A stretch of 64,000 nucleotides of DNA from Haloferula luteola (GCF_014201715.1 NZ_JACHFD010000002.1:124001-188000), one strand, 5' to 3'. Numbered from the stretch's first letter, positions 17,701 through 26,101 are shown. The notes: generated by a model from the letters alone, not told the origin. Made by a program: numbers and translations.

Positions 17701-17867
17701 TCATCGCCTCCGGCCCCGGTGCCGAAATGCGGCAGGCTCTCGGCACCGCGGTATTCGCCGGCATGTTGGGTGTGACCTTCTTTGGCCTCATCTTTACCCC
17801 GGTGTTCTACGTCTTCATCCGCGGCCTGTTCCAACGGCGTAAAGACGCTGACACCGCCGCTGCCTAA
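14715..17867 (+). CDS. RND multidrug efflux inner-membrane pump (AcrB/HAE1 family)
   Basis: A 1050-residue protein, the full length of AcrB-type pumps. It starts MKFPQFFIDRPIFAAVLSIVI with the family N-terminus, followed by LPVSQYPEIAPPTIQVTATYPGASPDV. Twelve hydrophobic segments are expected and two sets are visible around 335-550 and 870-1035. The proton-relay Asp pair lies in GIVVDDAIVVVEGVERH, and the late block QIGFVVLIGLAAKNAILIVEFA is also conserved. It is a proton antiporter that exports amphiphilic compounds. It lies 24 bp after the adaptor gene and is the last gene of the operon, with a strong terminator behind it. Confidence 0.96.
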   Translation: MKFPQFFIDRPIFAAVLSIVIMLVGGIAYKTLPVSQYPEIAPPTIQVTATYPGASPDVLAATVATPIEQEINGVDDMLYMTSSSTSNGAVQITITFAQGTDVDQAQVLVQNRVARAEPKLPEIVRRTGVVTEKASPDLLLVAHLISDNDSLSQLFVGNFAFLRVRDELLRLDGVGNVTVFGASEYAMRVWLDPQKLAARDLTAGDVLDALGEQNIQVAAGTIGQEPMNTSTAFEMNVIAQGRLKTEEEFGDIIVKTGDEGQVVRLGDVARLELGSQEYARESFLDGKAAIGIGISQRPGSNALATAHEIEETLKRLEKDFPAGLSTAIVYNPTVFVEESINSVMHTLFEAVLLVVLVVLVFLQNWRASLIPLLAIPVSLVGSLAVMAALGFSLNNLTLFGMVLAIGIVVDDAIVVVEGVERHLEEGMGPKAATRKAMHEVSGALVSIALVLSAVFIPTAFITGISGQFYQQFAITIAAATIISAFVSLTLSPALCGILLRGPEAKKDWFQRFLDGAFGWFFRGFNRVFGKMSDGYGGFVKRITRVLAVMLLLYLGLVGLGSYGFKKTPGGFIPQQDQGYLILAVQLPNAASISRTREVVKEAAATARSIDGVAHTVEIAGFSGATRAMAPNAGAVFIILESHHERAKRGRSASLISADIQRAVGSITDAMNVVIEPPPVQGIGTGGGFKFMLQNRAGASYAELQQQTYAFMGKLNQDPRISRAFSTFQANTPQYFADIDRTKAKMLNVPMSNIFETLQVFLGSSYVNDFNEFGRTYRVIAQAESEYRDDASDVRLLNTRSSDDHLVPLGSLVEMKRTTGPDRVVRHNLYTAAEISGQTAPGVSTGEGLDIVEELAKELPAGYDIEWVDIAYQERAAGNTAALVFALAVVFVFLLLAAQYESWGLPMAVILIVPMCLFSAIGGVLMRNMDNNILTQIGFVVLIGLAAKNAILIVEFARQIEDEGKDRFEAAIEACKLRLRPILMTSFAFILGVVPLVIASGPGAEMRQALGTAVFAGMLGVTFFGLIFTPVFYVFIRGLFQRRKDADTAAA

Positions 17868-17945
17868 CCTCAACCCAGCCCCCCCCAGCCGGACCCCAGC
17901 GCGCCATCTCATGCCAGCGTGGCGCGCTGGAATCCTCTCTCTCCT

Positions 17946-17979
17946 AAGGCCCACCGGAATTCCCTCCGGTGGGCCTTTT
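17946..17979 (+). terminator. Rho-independent terminator of the RND operon
   Basis: A perfect 13-bp stem (17946-17958 with 17965-17977), six-base loop and a TTTT tail, 78 bp past the pump stop. Confidence 0.9.
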
Positions 17980-18122
17980 GCTGCCATGCAGCGGTCTTCC
18001 GATTTTTGCTGAGGTTTCCTGCGGTGTCGCTGGGTCGCCAAACGCCGAGGACGGAGATTCCTCGGCGCAATCCGTTTTCCGACTTCGCAGCCGCACCCGA
18101 ATCTCTTCATGATTCGCTGCAA

Positions 18123-20540
18123 ATGGATACCCCCTCCTTCGAAAAGCTCGGTTCTTTCTATCTCGGAAAAACCTACGACCTCGAAACCGCAGCTCCAACG
18201 GAGGAGCAGGTCCTCTACGACTCGAAAGATTTGGTCACTCACGGGGTGGTCCTCGGCATGACCGGGTCCGGCAAAACCGGTCTTTGCATGGCCCTTCTCG
18301 AAGAGGCCGCCATCGATCACATCCCCGCCATCGTGATCGACCCGAAAGGCGATATCGCCAACCTCCTCCTCACCTTTCCCCACTTAGCCGCAGAAGATTT
18401 CCGGCCATGGATCAACGAAGACGATGCTGCCCGCAAAGGGATGTCCCCTGATGACTTCGCTGCCAAAACCGCGGCACAATGGAAACAAGGACTCGCGGAC
18501 TGGGGTCAATCGCCTGAGCGGATTCAAAACCTTCGTGATGCTGTCGATGTCAACATCTTCACTCCCGGATCCCAGGCTGGCATCCCCGTGTCCATCCTCG
18601 CCTCCCTTGCCGCTCCTCCGATGGAGATCGTCGAAGAGAGCGAGCTTTTCGGAGAGCGCATCGAATCCACCGTCGCCTCACTGCTCTCTCTGGTGGGAGT
18701 CGATGCCGACCCCATACAATCTCCCGAAGCCATCCTCCTCGCCAACCTCTTCGGGCACGAATGGCGCGCAGGCCGCGACCTCAGCCTCGAAAACCTGATT
18801 CGCCACCTTCAAAAGCCTCCTTTCGACAAAGTCGGGGTGATCGACTTGGAAAGCTTCATTTCCAGCAAGGACCGACAGTCCCTCGCCCTCAAATTCAACA
18901 ACCTGCTTGCCTCCCCCGGCTTTCAAACGTGGCTCGAAGGCCCGCCACTCGACATCGCGAAAATGCTCCACACCCCCGAGGGCAAGCCACGCATCTCGAT
19001 CTTCAGCATCGCCCACCTTTCCGACAGCGAACGCATGTTCTTCGTCAGCCTGCTGCTCAACCAAATGCTCGGTTGGATGCGCGCTCAGAAAGGCACCACC
19101 TCTCTCCGAGCGCTTCTCTACATGGACGAGATCTACGGCTATCTTCCACCGACGGCCAATCCGCCTAGTAAAAAGCCCATGATGACCCTTCTCAAGCAGG
19201 CTCGCGCCTTCGGAGTCGGGTGCCTCCTGGCCACGCAAAACCCCGTCGACCTCGACTACAAGGCACTCTCCAATATCGGCACTTGGTTCCTTGGCCGATT
19301 GCAAACGGAACGCGACAAACTCCGGGTTCTCGACGGACTGGAAGGCGCCGCCGCCTCGCAAAACTCTCAATTCCATCGAGCCGCCCTGGAGAAGCTCCTC
19401 TCCGGTCTCGGCAATCGGGTTTTCCTCCTCAACAACGTCCACGACGGTGCCCCGGAGCTCTTTCATGTCCGCTGGGTCATGAGCTACCTCGCAGGCCCGC
19501 TCACCCGCAGTTCGATCAAAACCCTCATGGACCCCAAGCGGGCCCCCTTTGCAGCGTCTGATCACCAGAATCCGTCCAGCCCTCCCGTCAATCCCATGTC
19601 CATGGGTTCCGCCACCGCAACATCGGCGCATCCAGTCGTGCGACCGATCGTCGGCCCCAACGTCTTGGAGCACTTCGCACCCCTCGTCGGCCCTTCTCAG
19701 GGCGTCACCTATCATCCCCATCTCCTTCGGGTGGGAACCGTCCGCTTCGCCTCTGCCAAGGCCGGAATCGATGGCTCCCGAGTCATCCGCAAGGTCAATC
19801 CCATCAGCGCCACCGGCATCACCTGGAACCAGGAAATTCCACCGCCGCTCAAACCCGAAAGCCTTACCTCTCAGCCCAGTGAAGGAGCAGGCTTCGCAGA
19901 GCTTCCTGGATTCGCCATGAACGCCGACAACTATAAAGCTGTCACCCAAGAGTTCGACGACTGGCTCTATCAAAATGAACGCGTCGAAATCTTCCGCTGC
20001 GCGGAGCTCAAACAGTATTCCCAACTTGGAGAATCCGAATCCGATTTCCGTGCTCGACTCGGCCATGCCGCTCGCGAGGCTCGCGACCAGGCAGTCGAGC
20101 AACTTCGGGACAAAGCCGAAGCAAAACTCAAAACTTTGGAAAACCGCCTCCGCTCGGCGGAAACTGCTGTCGCGAGAGAGAAAGGCCAAGCCAACTCCGC
20201 CAAGCTCGAAGCCGGCATGAGCATCCTCGGTTCTCTCCTCGGTGGCGTCCTCGGGGGTCGCCGTCGCAGCGCCCGCACCTCCGTCTCCCGCGCTAGCCGA
20301 GCTTTTCAACAACATCGCGATGTCGCCTTGGCCGAGGACAAAGTCGAAGCCATCGAGTCGGAAATACAATCGCTCCAGAGGGAACTTCAAGACGACATCG
20401 CCAACCTCGATCGCAACTACTCTCCCGAAGCGCTCGACCTCGACACGGAAAGCCTCAAACCCACCCGCGCCAACGTGCAGGTCAATCGCGTCGCCCTACT
20501 TTGGCTCCCTTACGATGACCGCGGCAACCCGGCGTGGTAG
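18123..20540 (+). CDS. HerA-like (DUF87-type) ATPase with C-terminal coiled coil
   Basis: An 805-residue cytoplasmic protein. A Walker A motif (GMTGSGKT, 45-52) is followed by AIVIDPKGDIANLL, typical of HerA/FtsK-like ATPases, then Walker B-like LLYMDEIYGYLPP and a sensor-type block (GVGCLLATQNPVDLDYKALSNIGTWFLGRLQTERDK). The C-terminal third has a long charged coiled coil (~640-700), a Gly-rich segment (SILGSLLGGVLGG) and a second coiled coil. Such hexameric ATPases move DNA or protein; the substrate here is unknown. It stands alone between the RND operon terminator and an acyltransferase. Start taken at the ATG giving MDTPSFEKLGSFYLGK, which matches the usual short N-terminus; the frame is open further upstream but that part includes the terminator region. 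Confidence 0.8.
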   Translation: MDTPSFEKLGSFYLGKTYDLETAAPTEEQVLYDSKDLVTHGVVLGMTGSGKTGLCMALLEEAAIDHIPAIVIDPKGDIANLLLTFPHLAAEDFRPWINEDDAARKGMSPDDFAAKTAAQWKQGLADWGQSPERIQNLRDAVDVNIFTPGSQAGIPVSILASLAAPPMEIVEESELFGERIESTVASLLSLVGVDADPIQSPEAILLANLFGHEWRAGRDLSLENLIRHLQKPPFDKVGVIDLESFISSKDRQSLALKFNNLLASPGFQTWLEGPPLDIAKMLHTPEGKPRISIFSIAHLSDSERMFFVSLLLNQMLGWMRAQKGTTSLRALLYMDEIYGYLPPTANPPSKKPMMTLLKQARAFGVGCLLATQNPVDLDYKALSNIGTWFLGRLQTERDKLRVLDGLEGAAASQNSQFHRAALEKLLSGLGNRVFLLNNVHDGAPELFHVRWVMSYLAGPLTRSSIKTLMDPKRAPFAASDHQNPSSPPVNPMSMGSATATSAHPVVRPIVGPNVLEHFAPLVGPSQGVTYHPHLLRVGTVRFASAKAGIDGSRVIRKVNPISATGITWNQEIPPPLKPESLTSQPSEGAGFAELPGFAMNADNYKAVTQEFDDWLYQNERVEIFRCAELKQYSQLGESESDFRARLGHAAREARDQAVEQLRDKAEAKLKTLENRLRSAETAVAREKGQANSAKLEAGMSILGSLLGGVLGGRRRSARTSVSRASRAFQQHRDVALAEDKVEAIESEIQSLQRELQDDIANLDRNYSPEALDLDTESLKPTRANVQVNRVALLWLPYDDRGNPAW

Positions 20541-20620
20541 GGAAACGGCCCGATATGAAGGCCCCATTCTCCACGACCTTTCCCCTGTCCATTTTCTCCC
20601 AGCATCCCTAGAACCCCGCC

Positions 20621-21694
20621 GTGGCGGCGAAACGCAATACCCAACTTGACGGCTGGCGGGCCTTGGCCGTGCTCGGCGTGATGTGGCTGCATTGGATCCC
20701 CGATGAATGGGAGGTTCCTCTTCCCCTTGAAACCGGCCTCTACTTTTTCCTCACCCTCACCGGCTTCTTCATCACCCGCGTGGTCCTGCGGGATCGCGCC
20801 TTGGGCAAACCTGGCATCTACTCGACCATTGTCCGTCGCCGGGCCTTGCGCATCCTCATTCCCTGCTTTGCCGCCTTCGCCTTTGCTTGGTTGGTCCGGG
20901 CTCCCGATTTCGTCGCCCACCCTTGGTGGTATCTCCTTCAGCTGGCCAACTTCCACATCGCCGGACTGCCGGGATGGCCCTCGGGCACCTCTCACTACTG
21001 GACGCTGGCCATCCAATCCCAATTCTACCTGATTTGGCCATTGGTGGTTCTCGCCCTACCCCGCCGCTGGCTCGCGCCTGCCTGCCTTTTCACCGCGCTC
21101 CTGGCGCCCCTTTCGCGGATGCTACTCGAACGCCAATGGTCCCACCTCCCGCAAGGCGGTGCGATCACGACCTGCTGTCTCGATTACCTTGGTCTCGGCG
21201 CCTTTCTCGCAGTGCTGATGCAAGGAGGCATGCCTGCCGACGATCGACGACTGCGCACCGTCGCGTGGATTTCCGCCGCGATCTATGGAGTCCTCTATGC
21301 TCTCGAGGAAGCAGGGCACCCCCTCGCCGGTGTCCGCTATTTCAAGCAAACCTTCCTGACGATCGCCCTCTGCGGACTGATTGCTGCCAGCCTTTCAGGA
21401 TTGCCCCAATGGCTTGCCGGGCTCCTGCAACATCCGATCACGCAACACATCGCCAAGATCAGCTACTCCCTCTACCTGCTTCATTCGCTGGTCCCGCTGG
21501 CCCTCGGATGGGTCATTCCCTGGCTTTGGCAGCTTCCGGAAACACACGCCACCAGTGCCCTCAAAATGGTCATCTTTGGGCTCTCCTCATGGGGACTATG
21601 CTGGTTGTCGTGGCGCTACATTGAAGTGCCGGTCGAGCGATGGCGAAATCGCGCCAAAACCGCGACTCCTGCCGTCGCGGAACCAACCGCCTGA
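20621..21694 (+). CDS. Acyltransferase 3 family membrane protein (OafA/YrhL-like)
   Basis: A 357-residue polytopic membrane protein with a GTG start (20621). The N-terminal signature QLDGWRALAVLGVMWLHWIP and following GLYFFLTLTGFFITRVVLRDRA with RRRALRILIP are those of acyltransferase family 3, which O-acylates sugars or lipids of the cell surface. About ten hydrophobic helices follow. It is convergent with nrdD, 24 bp apart, and 80 bp after the HerA-like gene. The acceptor is not predictable. Confidence 0.88.
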   Translation: MAAKRNTQLDGWRALAVLGVMWLHWIPDEWEVPLPLETGLYFFLTLTGFFITRVVLRDRALGKPGIYSTIVRRRALRILIPCFAAFAFAWLVRAPDFVAHPWWYLLQLANFHIAGLPGWPSGTSHYWTLAIQSQFYLIWPLVVLALPRRWLAPACLFTALLAPLSRMLLERQWSHLPQGGAITTCCLDYLGLGAFLAVLMQGGMPADDRRLRTVAWISAAIYGVLYALEEAGHPLAGVRYFKQTFLTIALCGLIAASLSGLPQWLAGLLQHPITQHIAKISYSLYLLHSLVPLALGWVIPWLWQLPETHATSALKMVIFGLSSWGLCWLSWRYIEVPVERWRNRAKTATPAVAEPTA

Positions 21695-21718
21695 ACTCGC
21701 ACATTCCAGATCGGAACT

Positions 21719-23494
21719 TCAACTACCCTGCTCAACTTGATAGGCACGGCGATCGTGCTCCTGCTGGCGATCGCTCGACCAACTGGACACACGCTTGAGG
21801 TAGCCAATGATGCGTGTGGCGTAGTCGATGTTGCGGGACCCACAGTGAGGACAATCATCCCGGGTCCATTTGTCGATCCGACCACAATCATTGCAGCAGG
21901 TCACCCGGACATTGGTGCAGAAATAATTGCAACCCGTCCGAATCGCCGCCCGAATCAATTTGGCAAAAGATTCCTGGGTCGCATAGCTCTCCAAATTCAA
22001 ATGCAGGGCCGAGCCTCCGTCTAAGTACTGCGTCACCTGCTCTCCATGCAGGATCAGCTTGTCGAGCACGTTCACATCCTCCCGCTCAACCGGGTAAAAG
22101 TAAGAATTGTAGCAGTCGCGCGGCACGCTGTAGCCCGCTTCCCGATCCCACCTCGCAAACTTCACCCCCAAGTTTTCAGCGGGTACAAATTCCGTATTGA
22201 ATCGCGCTCCAAACTGCCGAGACGCGTCCCGGTTGAGGAGATTGATGGTCCTAAGCTGCCCAGAAACCCAAGAAATGTAGGCTTCATTGTTCGAAGGATC
22301 GAGACCGAGAAACTCCGCAGCTTCGACCATCCCATTCACGCCAATCGTGAGGTACTGCTTGTCCAAAGTGATGCACTTCGCCGTGTAAATCGGCAACAGC
22401 CCAGCTTGATCGAATTCCTGGATGATGTCCCTCCTCGCCACGAGATAGCGGTGCAACCATTTCACTTGTTCGGTCAGATCTCGGCCGTCCTGAACCAGAC
22501 GGTTGAAATTGATCGTCATGACTTGCATCGATCCGGTCATCACACCACCCGCTCCCAACGAGAACGAAAAGTCGTTATCGCCATCGAGAGCATTGCGCAG
22601 ACGGCAGCAGGACGACAGCGAATCCACGCTGTCACTGGAGTAGATAAAAAACGAATTTCCCCGAGATAACTCGCTGGCCAACAACTCGGCAAACTCAGCA
22701 TCCTTCGCCTCTTCGCGATCGTGCACGAAGGCGGCGGTGACCACGGGAAAGGTCAACAGCGACTTCTCTCGTTCCGAGTTGAACCAACCCAAAAAGTACG
22801 CTTGGAGCCGTTTCACACTCTCCCATTTCGAGACGTCTCCATCCGGAAAGACAAAATCGCCAAACATCCCTTCGAAATAGTTCTCGTCGAACAGGGAAAT
22901 GTTCCAAAACACGCTTTGATAGCTGCGTGCGGCTGCAGGTTGATTGAGAGCATAGATGACATGCTGGAGGTGGTTGGCAATCGCGACCTCGTGGTCCACC
23001 AGGTAGTGATCGCCATAATCCTTCCGTGCAAAATGGTCGAAGCAGTTCAGAAACTCCACCGTCGCACATGCCCCTGCCAGATTGGCCGAAACCGCAAAAA
23101 CATAGTTGATGAAACTCCCACAGAACGAGGCCAGATGCTTTGGAGCCTGGCTTTCGCCCCCCAGCGGGACCAAGCCCTCCCTCAACATCGGATACAAACT
23201 CACGCTCGCGCAGTAGGGCATGAACGGCGCCGTTTCATCGTGAGTGTAGATCTCATGATTCTCCAGCTGGGCTCGGTAATGCGCGGCAGATTCCGGACCA
23301 AAGCGCCGCGTCAGTTGGCGCTCCATCAACGCACGATGAATGCGGATATTCGCTTCTTTGTGGATCTCCGCCGCCAAGACCGCGGCATTCTTCGAAGTGA
23401 CGTTGGCATTGGCGTCGACCAAAGATCCGTCCGCCGAGTTGCGAGCGGCGATGAAGCGGTCGATGAATTCGAGAGAACGTTGCATAGTGGGCAT
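21719..23494 (-). CDS. nrdD: Anaerobic (class III) ribonucleoside-triphosphate reductase
   Basis: A 591-residue protein starting MPTMQRSLEFIDRF. The ATG overlaps the nrdG stop (TAATG), indicating translational coupling. Catalytic-barrel blocks include NHEIYTHDETAPFMPYCASVSLYP and SFCGSFINYVFAVSANLAGACATVEFL. The C-terminus has a zinc site (CNDCGRIDKW...CPHCGS) and the glycyl-radical loop (TRIIGYLKRVSSWS). It reduces ribonucleotides to deoxyribonucleotides under anoxia after activation by NrdG. It is somewhat shorter than E. coli NrdD because it lacks the long N-terminal ATP-cone region, so allosteric activity control may differ. Confidence 0.93.
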   Translation of the reverse strand: MPTMQRSLEFIDRFIAARNSADGSLVDANANVTSKNAAVLAAEIHKEANIRIHRALMERQLTRRFGPESAAHYRAQLENHEIYTHDETAPFMPYCASVSLYPMLREGLVPLGGESQAPKHLASFCGSFINYVFAVSANLAGACATVEFLNCFDHFARKDYGDHYLVDHEVAIANHLQHVIYALNQPAAARSYQSVFWNISLFDENYFEGMFGDFVFPDGDVSKWESVKRLQAYFLGWFNSEREKSLLTFPVVTAAFVHDREEAKDAEFAELLASELSRGNSFFIYSSDSVDSLSSCCRLRNALDGDNDFSFSLGAGGVMTGSMQVMTINFNRLVQDGRDLTEQVKWLHRYLVARRDIIQEFDQAGLLPIYTAKCITLDKQYLTIGVNGMVEAAEFLGLDPSNNEAYISWVSGQLRTINLLNRDASRQFGARFNTEFVPAENLGVKFARWDREAGYSVPRDCYNSYFYPVEREDVNVLDKLILHGEQVTQYLDGGSALHLNLESYATQESFAKLIRAAIRTGCNYFCTNVRVTCCNDCGRIDKWTRDDCPHCGSRNIDYATRIIGYLKRVSSWSSDRQQEHDRRAYQVEQGS

Positions 23495-23988
23495 TAGGCA
23501 GCTTGAGAAATGGACGCAAAACCGGCGGTAGTGCGTTGGAAGCGATGCGTCAGATCGACTCCCCGCCGCAGATCGAGAAAACGTTGATTGGTCCCAGGTC
23601 GGTCCAGCCCCCCACGAGCCGCAACCCACGGGCCCAGCTTCACATAGTCCAACTCCACTGCGATCCGATCCTCCACCGCATTCCGACCAGTATAGAGACA
23701 CGTGGCATACCCCTGCCTGCGAGCCTCCCGCAGCAGCGAAATGAGGGCATCAGGTCGCCACTCCCCTCCCAAAAAACACACGCAGGTGGCCAAGCCCCGA
23801 TACCGCGCCAGTTCTTCCGCCAAAATATCTACCCCAAGAAGTCGTCCCCGATCCGCATTTCTCAAATCCTCCGAATGACACCCCGGACAGCGCAATGGGC
23901 AGCCCGATAGGGTGTAAACCAAGGCGATTTCATCGGGCACTTCGAGGGTCCCAATCGTATGGGCGGCAGAGCGAAGGACATCAAACAC
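23494..23988 (-). CDS. nrdG: Anaerobic ribonucleotide reductase activating radical-SAM protein
   Basis: The radical-SAM cluster motif CPLRCPGC (CX3CX2C) lies in VYTLSGCPLRCPGCHSEDL, followed by CVCFLGGEW and YATCLYTGR, all NrdG-like. It makes the glycyl radical on NrdD and is co-transcribed with it. The open frame extends to an ATG at 24063, but that stretch covers two predicted NrdR boxes, so translation probably begins lower. The GTG at 23988 (VFDVLRSAAH..., 164 residues) has GGAG 12 bases upstream and gives the usual ~25 residues before the cluster motif. A stronger GGAGGA precedes an out-of-frame ATG at 24008. Function is firm; the start is not. Confidence 0.85.
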   Translation of the reverse strand: MFDVLRSAAHTIGTLEVPDEIALVYTLSGCPLRCPGCHSEDLRNADRGRLLGVDILAEELARYRGLATCVCFLGGEWRPDALISLLREARRQGYATCLYTGRNAVEDRIAVELDYVKLGPWVAARGGLDRPGTNQRFLDLRRGVDLTHRFQRTTAGFASISQAA

Positions 23989-24022
23989 AGCACCACCAAT
24001 CTCCGCATATTTTGCTCCTCCA

Positions 24023-24070
24023 ATCAAACATATTGTATCCAAAATTCTCTCCGTACACCACATATTGAAT
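24023..24070 (-). promoter_or_regulatory. Predicted NrdR box pair upstream of nrdG-nrdD
   Basis: Two 16-bp boxes, 24023-24038 and 24055-24070, share ACATATTG and match most of the NrdR consensus (acaCwAtATaTwGtgt). Their spacing of 32 bp fits the three-helical-turn arrangement of known NrdR box pairs. They precede a class III RNR operon. Comparison was by eye. Confidence 0.6.
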
Positions 24071-24382
24071 CTACCCTCTCGTAGTCTTCATCATGTTTGG
24101 GGCCGCAAAAGGCACTCCATCAAGCAATTGAGCTCCACTCAGCCAGCGGAAAGTTTTTTCGCCCGATCAAGATCTTGCGCTTTGCCTCCTCACACTTTTC
24201 CTCAATCACGGCACTCAGCGTGCATGCCAACTCCCTGACTCGACAACCGCTCCCCCTTGCCTCAGGCGTAGGCGCCAGCCATCCTTGCAACCCAAAAGGT
24301 CAGGATCTTACCGAACTCCACCACACCACGGCCGTTCCAAGAACGGCCCCACTTCTTCGGACCCCAGAACGCCCTCCATCTT
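24071..24382. other. Intergenic spacer between nrdG and the glucan phosphorylase
   Basis: A divergent spacer with no supportable gene. It must hold both promoters. The only structure seen is a small hairpin GGCCGTT/AACGGCC at 24330-24348, 34 bp before the phosphorylase start. Confidence 0.5.
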
Positions 24383-26047
24383 ATGGCCACTTCGTTTCTC
24401 CCCGAACCGTATTCCCATCCCTACGAGATCGACCCGAAATACGCCAAAAGCGCCGTCTATTTCTGCTGCGAGTTTGGCATCGATCAGTCGTTCAAGATCT
24501 ACTCCGGAGGCCTCGGCTTCCTCGCAGGGTCCCACATGCGCTCCGCCGCCGCCCTGAAGCAGAATCTCTGCGGCATCGGAGTCGTCTGGACCTGCGGCTA
24601 TTACAACCAAACTCGCGGCGAAGGCCGTGAAATGGCGGTCCAATTCCGGCGGAAGGAATATGCTTTCCTTCAAGACACCGGCATCCGCTTCCAGATCCCC
24701 ATCTACGGCAAACTCGTCTGGATCGGCGCCAAGTTCCTGCCCTCCGAGGTCTTTGGAACCGTGCCGATGTTCTTCCTCACCACGGATCTCGACGAGAACA
24801 CTCCCGAGGACCGCCAGATCACCCAGCGCCTCTACGACAACGATCCCGGTCGGCGGATCGCCCAATACACCGTGCTGGGTGCCGGAGGCGCTCGTCTGCT
24901 CGAAGAACTCGGCGTAGACCCCGAAGTTTGGCACCTCAACGAGGCCCACGCGCTTTCCGCAGCCTTCCGCGTTTTGGAAAAGCACGACGGCCAGGTCGCA
25001 GAAGTCAAAAAGCGCTTCGTCTTCACCACTCACACCCCGGAAGAAGCCGGAAACGAGAAGCACTCCTTTCAGCAACTCCTCGGAGCCAGTTTCTTCGGAG
25101 GCCTCGATGAAGGCACCATCCGCCACGCAGTGGGACTTACCGACGACCTCTTCAACCACTCCCTCGCCGCCCTCCGACTCAGCCACATGGCAAACGGCGT
25201 TTCCAAACTTCACGGTGAGGTGTCTCGTCAAATGTGGGGACACTACGATAACATCTGCCCGATCACCCACGTCACCAACGCCCAGAATGCCCGTTATTGG
25301 AAAGACCGCGGCCTCGAAAGGGCCCGGGAAAACAACGACCTCGAGTTTCTCCATCAACGGAAGCGCGAACTCAAAGATGGCTTGATGCGCATCGTTGCCG
25401 ATCAAACCGGGAAGCTTTTCAACAAAGACGTCCTCACCCTCGTTTGGGCACGCCGCTTCGCGGGCTACAAGCGGGCCGACTTGATCACCCGGGATGCCAA
25501 GATGTTCCAGCAACTCGTGCGTGATTCCGATCGCCCCATCCAAATCATCTGGGCCGGCAAGCCCTACCCCTTCGACTACGGTGCCATTGAGACCTTCAAC
25601 CATCTCATTCGCCTCACCACCGACTTGCCCAACGTTGCCGTCCTCGTCGGCTATGAGCTCGAACTCTCCCGCACCCTCAAACTCGGCTCCGATGTCTGGC
25701 TCAACAATCCTGTCGTCACTCGGGAGGCCTCCGGAACCTCCGGCATGACCGCTGCAATGAATGCTTCGATCAACCTTTCCACCTACGACGGTTGGATCTG
25801 CGAATTCGCCGAGGATGGGGTCAACTCGTTCATCGTCCCTCCCGCGGATCCTGCCATGTCCGAGGCCGATCGTGACCGCCATGACCTCGAAGGACTCCAC
25901 GCGGCCCTCAATGATCGCATCCTCCCCCTCTACTACGACGATCCCGATGGCTGGTGGGCCCTCGTAAAGAAAAGCATGGACGATGTCCTCCCGGCTTTCG
26001 GTTCGGACCGCATGGCAGCCGAGTATTACGAAAACATCTACGCCTGA
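24383..26047 (+). CDS. Alpha-glucan phosphorylase-family protein lacking the PLP lysine
   Basis: A 554-residue protein of the short alpha-glucan (glycogen/maltodextrin) phosphorylase type. N-terminal blocks AVYFCCEFGIDQS and IYSGGLGFLAGSHMRSAA, then VWHLNEAHALSAAFR, FTTHTPEEAGNEKHSF, LVWARRFAGYKRADLI and the late VTREASGTSGMTAAMNASINLSTYDGW are all family signatures. True phosphorylases bind pyridoxal phosphate on the Lys of GTSxMK; here that residue (about 456) is Thr. The phosphate-contacting Arg/Lys pair in RRFAGYKR is kept. The protein may be inactive as a phosphorylase, or use a different chemistry or carbohydrate-binding role. Monocistronic, with a hairpin terminator behind it. Confidence 0.82.
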   Translation: MATSFLPEPYSHPYEIDPKYAKSAVYFCCEFGIDQSFKIYSGGLGFLAGSHMRSAAALKQNLCGIGVVWTCGYYNQTRGEGREMAVQFRRKEYAFLQDTGIRFQIPIYGKLVWIGAKFLPSEVFGTVPMFFLTTDLDENTPEDRQITQRLYDNDPGRRIAQYTVLGAGGARLLEELGVDPEVWHLNEAHALSAAFRVLEKHDGQVAEVKKRFVFTTHTPEEAGNEKHSFQQLLGASFFGGLDEGTIRHAVGLTDDLFNHSLAALRLSHMANGVSKLHGEVSRQMWGHYDNICPITHVTNAQNARYWKDRGLERARENNDLEFLHQRKRELKDGLMRIVADQTGKLFNKDVLTLVWARRFAGYKRADLITRDAKMFQQLVRDSDRPIQIIWAGKPYPFDYGAIETFNHLIRLTTDLPNVAVLVGYELELSRTLKLGSDVWLNNPVVTREASGTSGMTAAMNASINLSTYDGWICEFAEDGVNSFIVPPADPAMSEADRDRHDLEGLHAALNDRILPLYYDDPDGWWALVKKSMDDVLPAFGSDRMAAEYYENIYA

Positions 26048-26071
26048 GCCTCCCCACTCAGAAGGTTCTCC

Positions 26072-26101
26072 AAGGTGCCTCGCCTCCGGGCGAGGCACCT
26101 T
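26072..26101 (+). terminator. Hairpin terminator after the glucan phosphorylase
   Basis: A perfect 13-bp stem (26072-26084 with 26089-26101) with TCCG loop, 24 bp past the stop; the T tail is weak (GCTCGTTT). Confidence 0.7.

Noticed and set aside
18678-20390. A 570-codon minus-strand frame opposite the HerA-like ATPase
   Set aside because: Antisense shadow; the plus strand has Walker motifs in frame.
24308-26098. A 596-codon minus-strand frame opposite the glucan phosphorylase
   Set aside because: Antisense shadow without any recognised motif; it also runs through the phosphorylase terminator.
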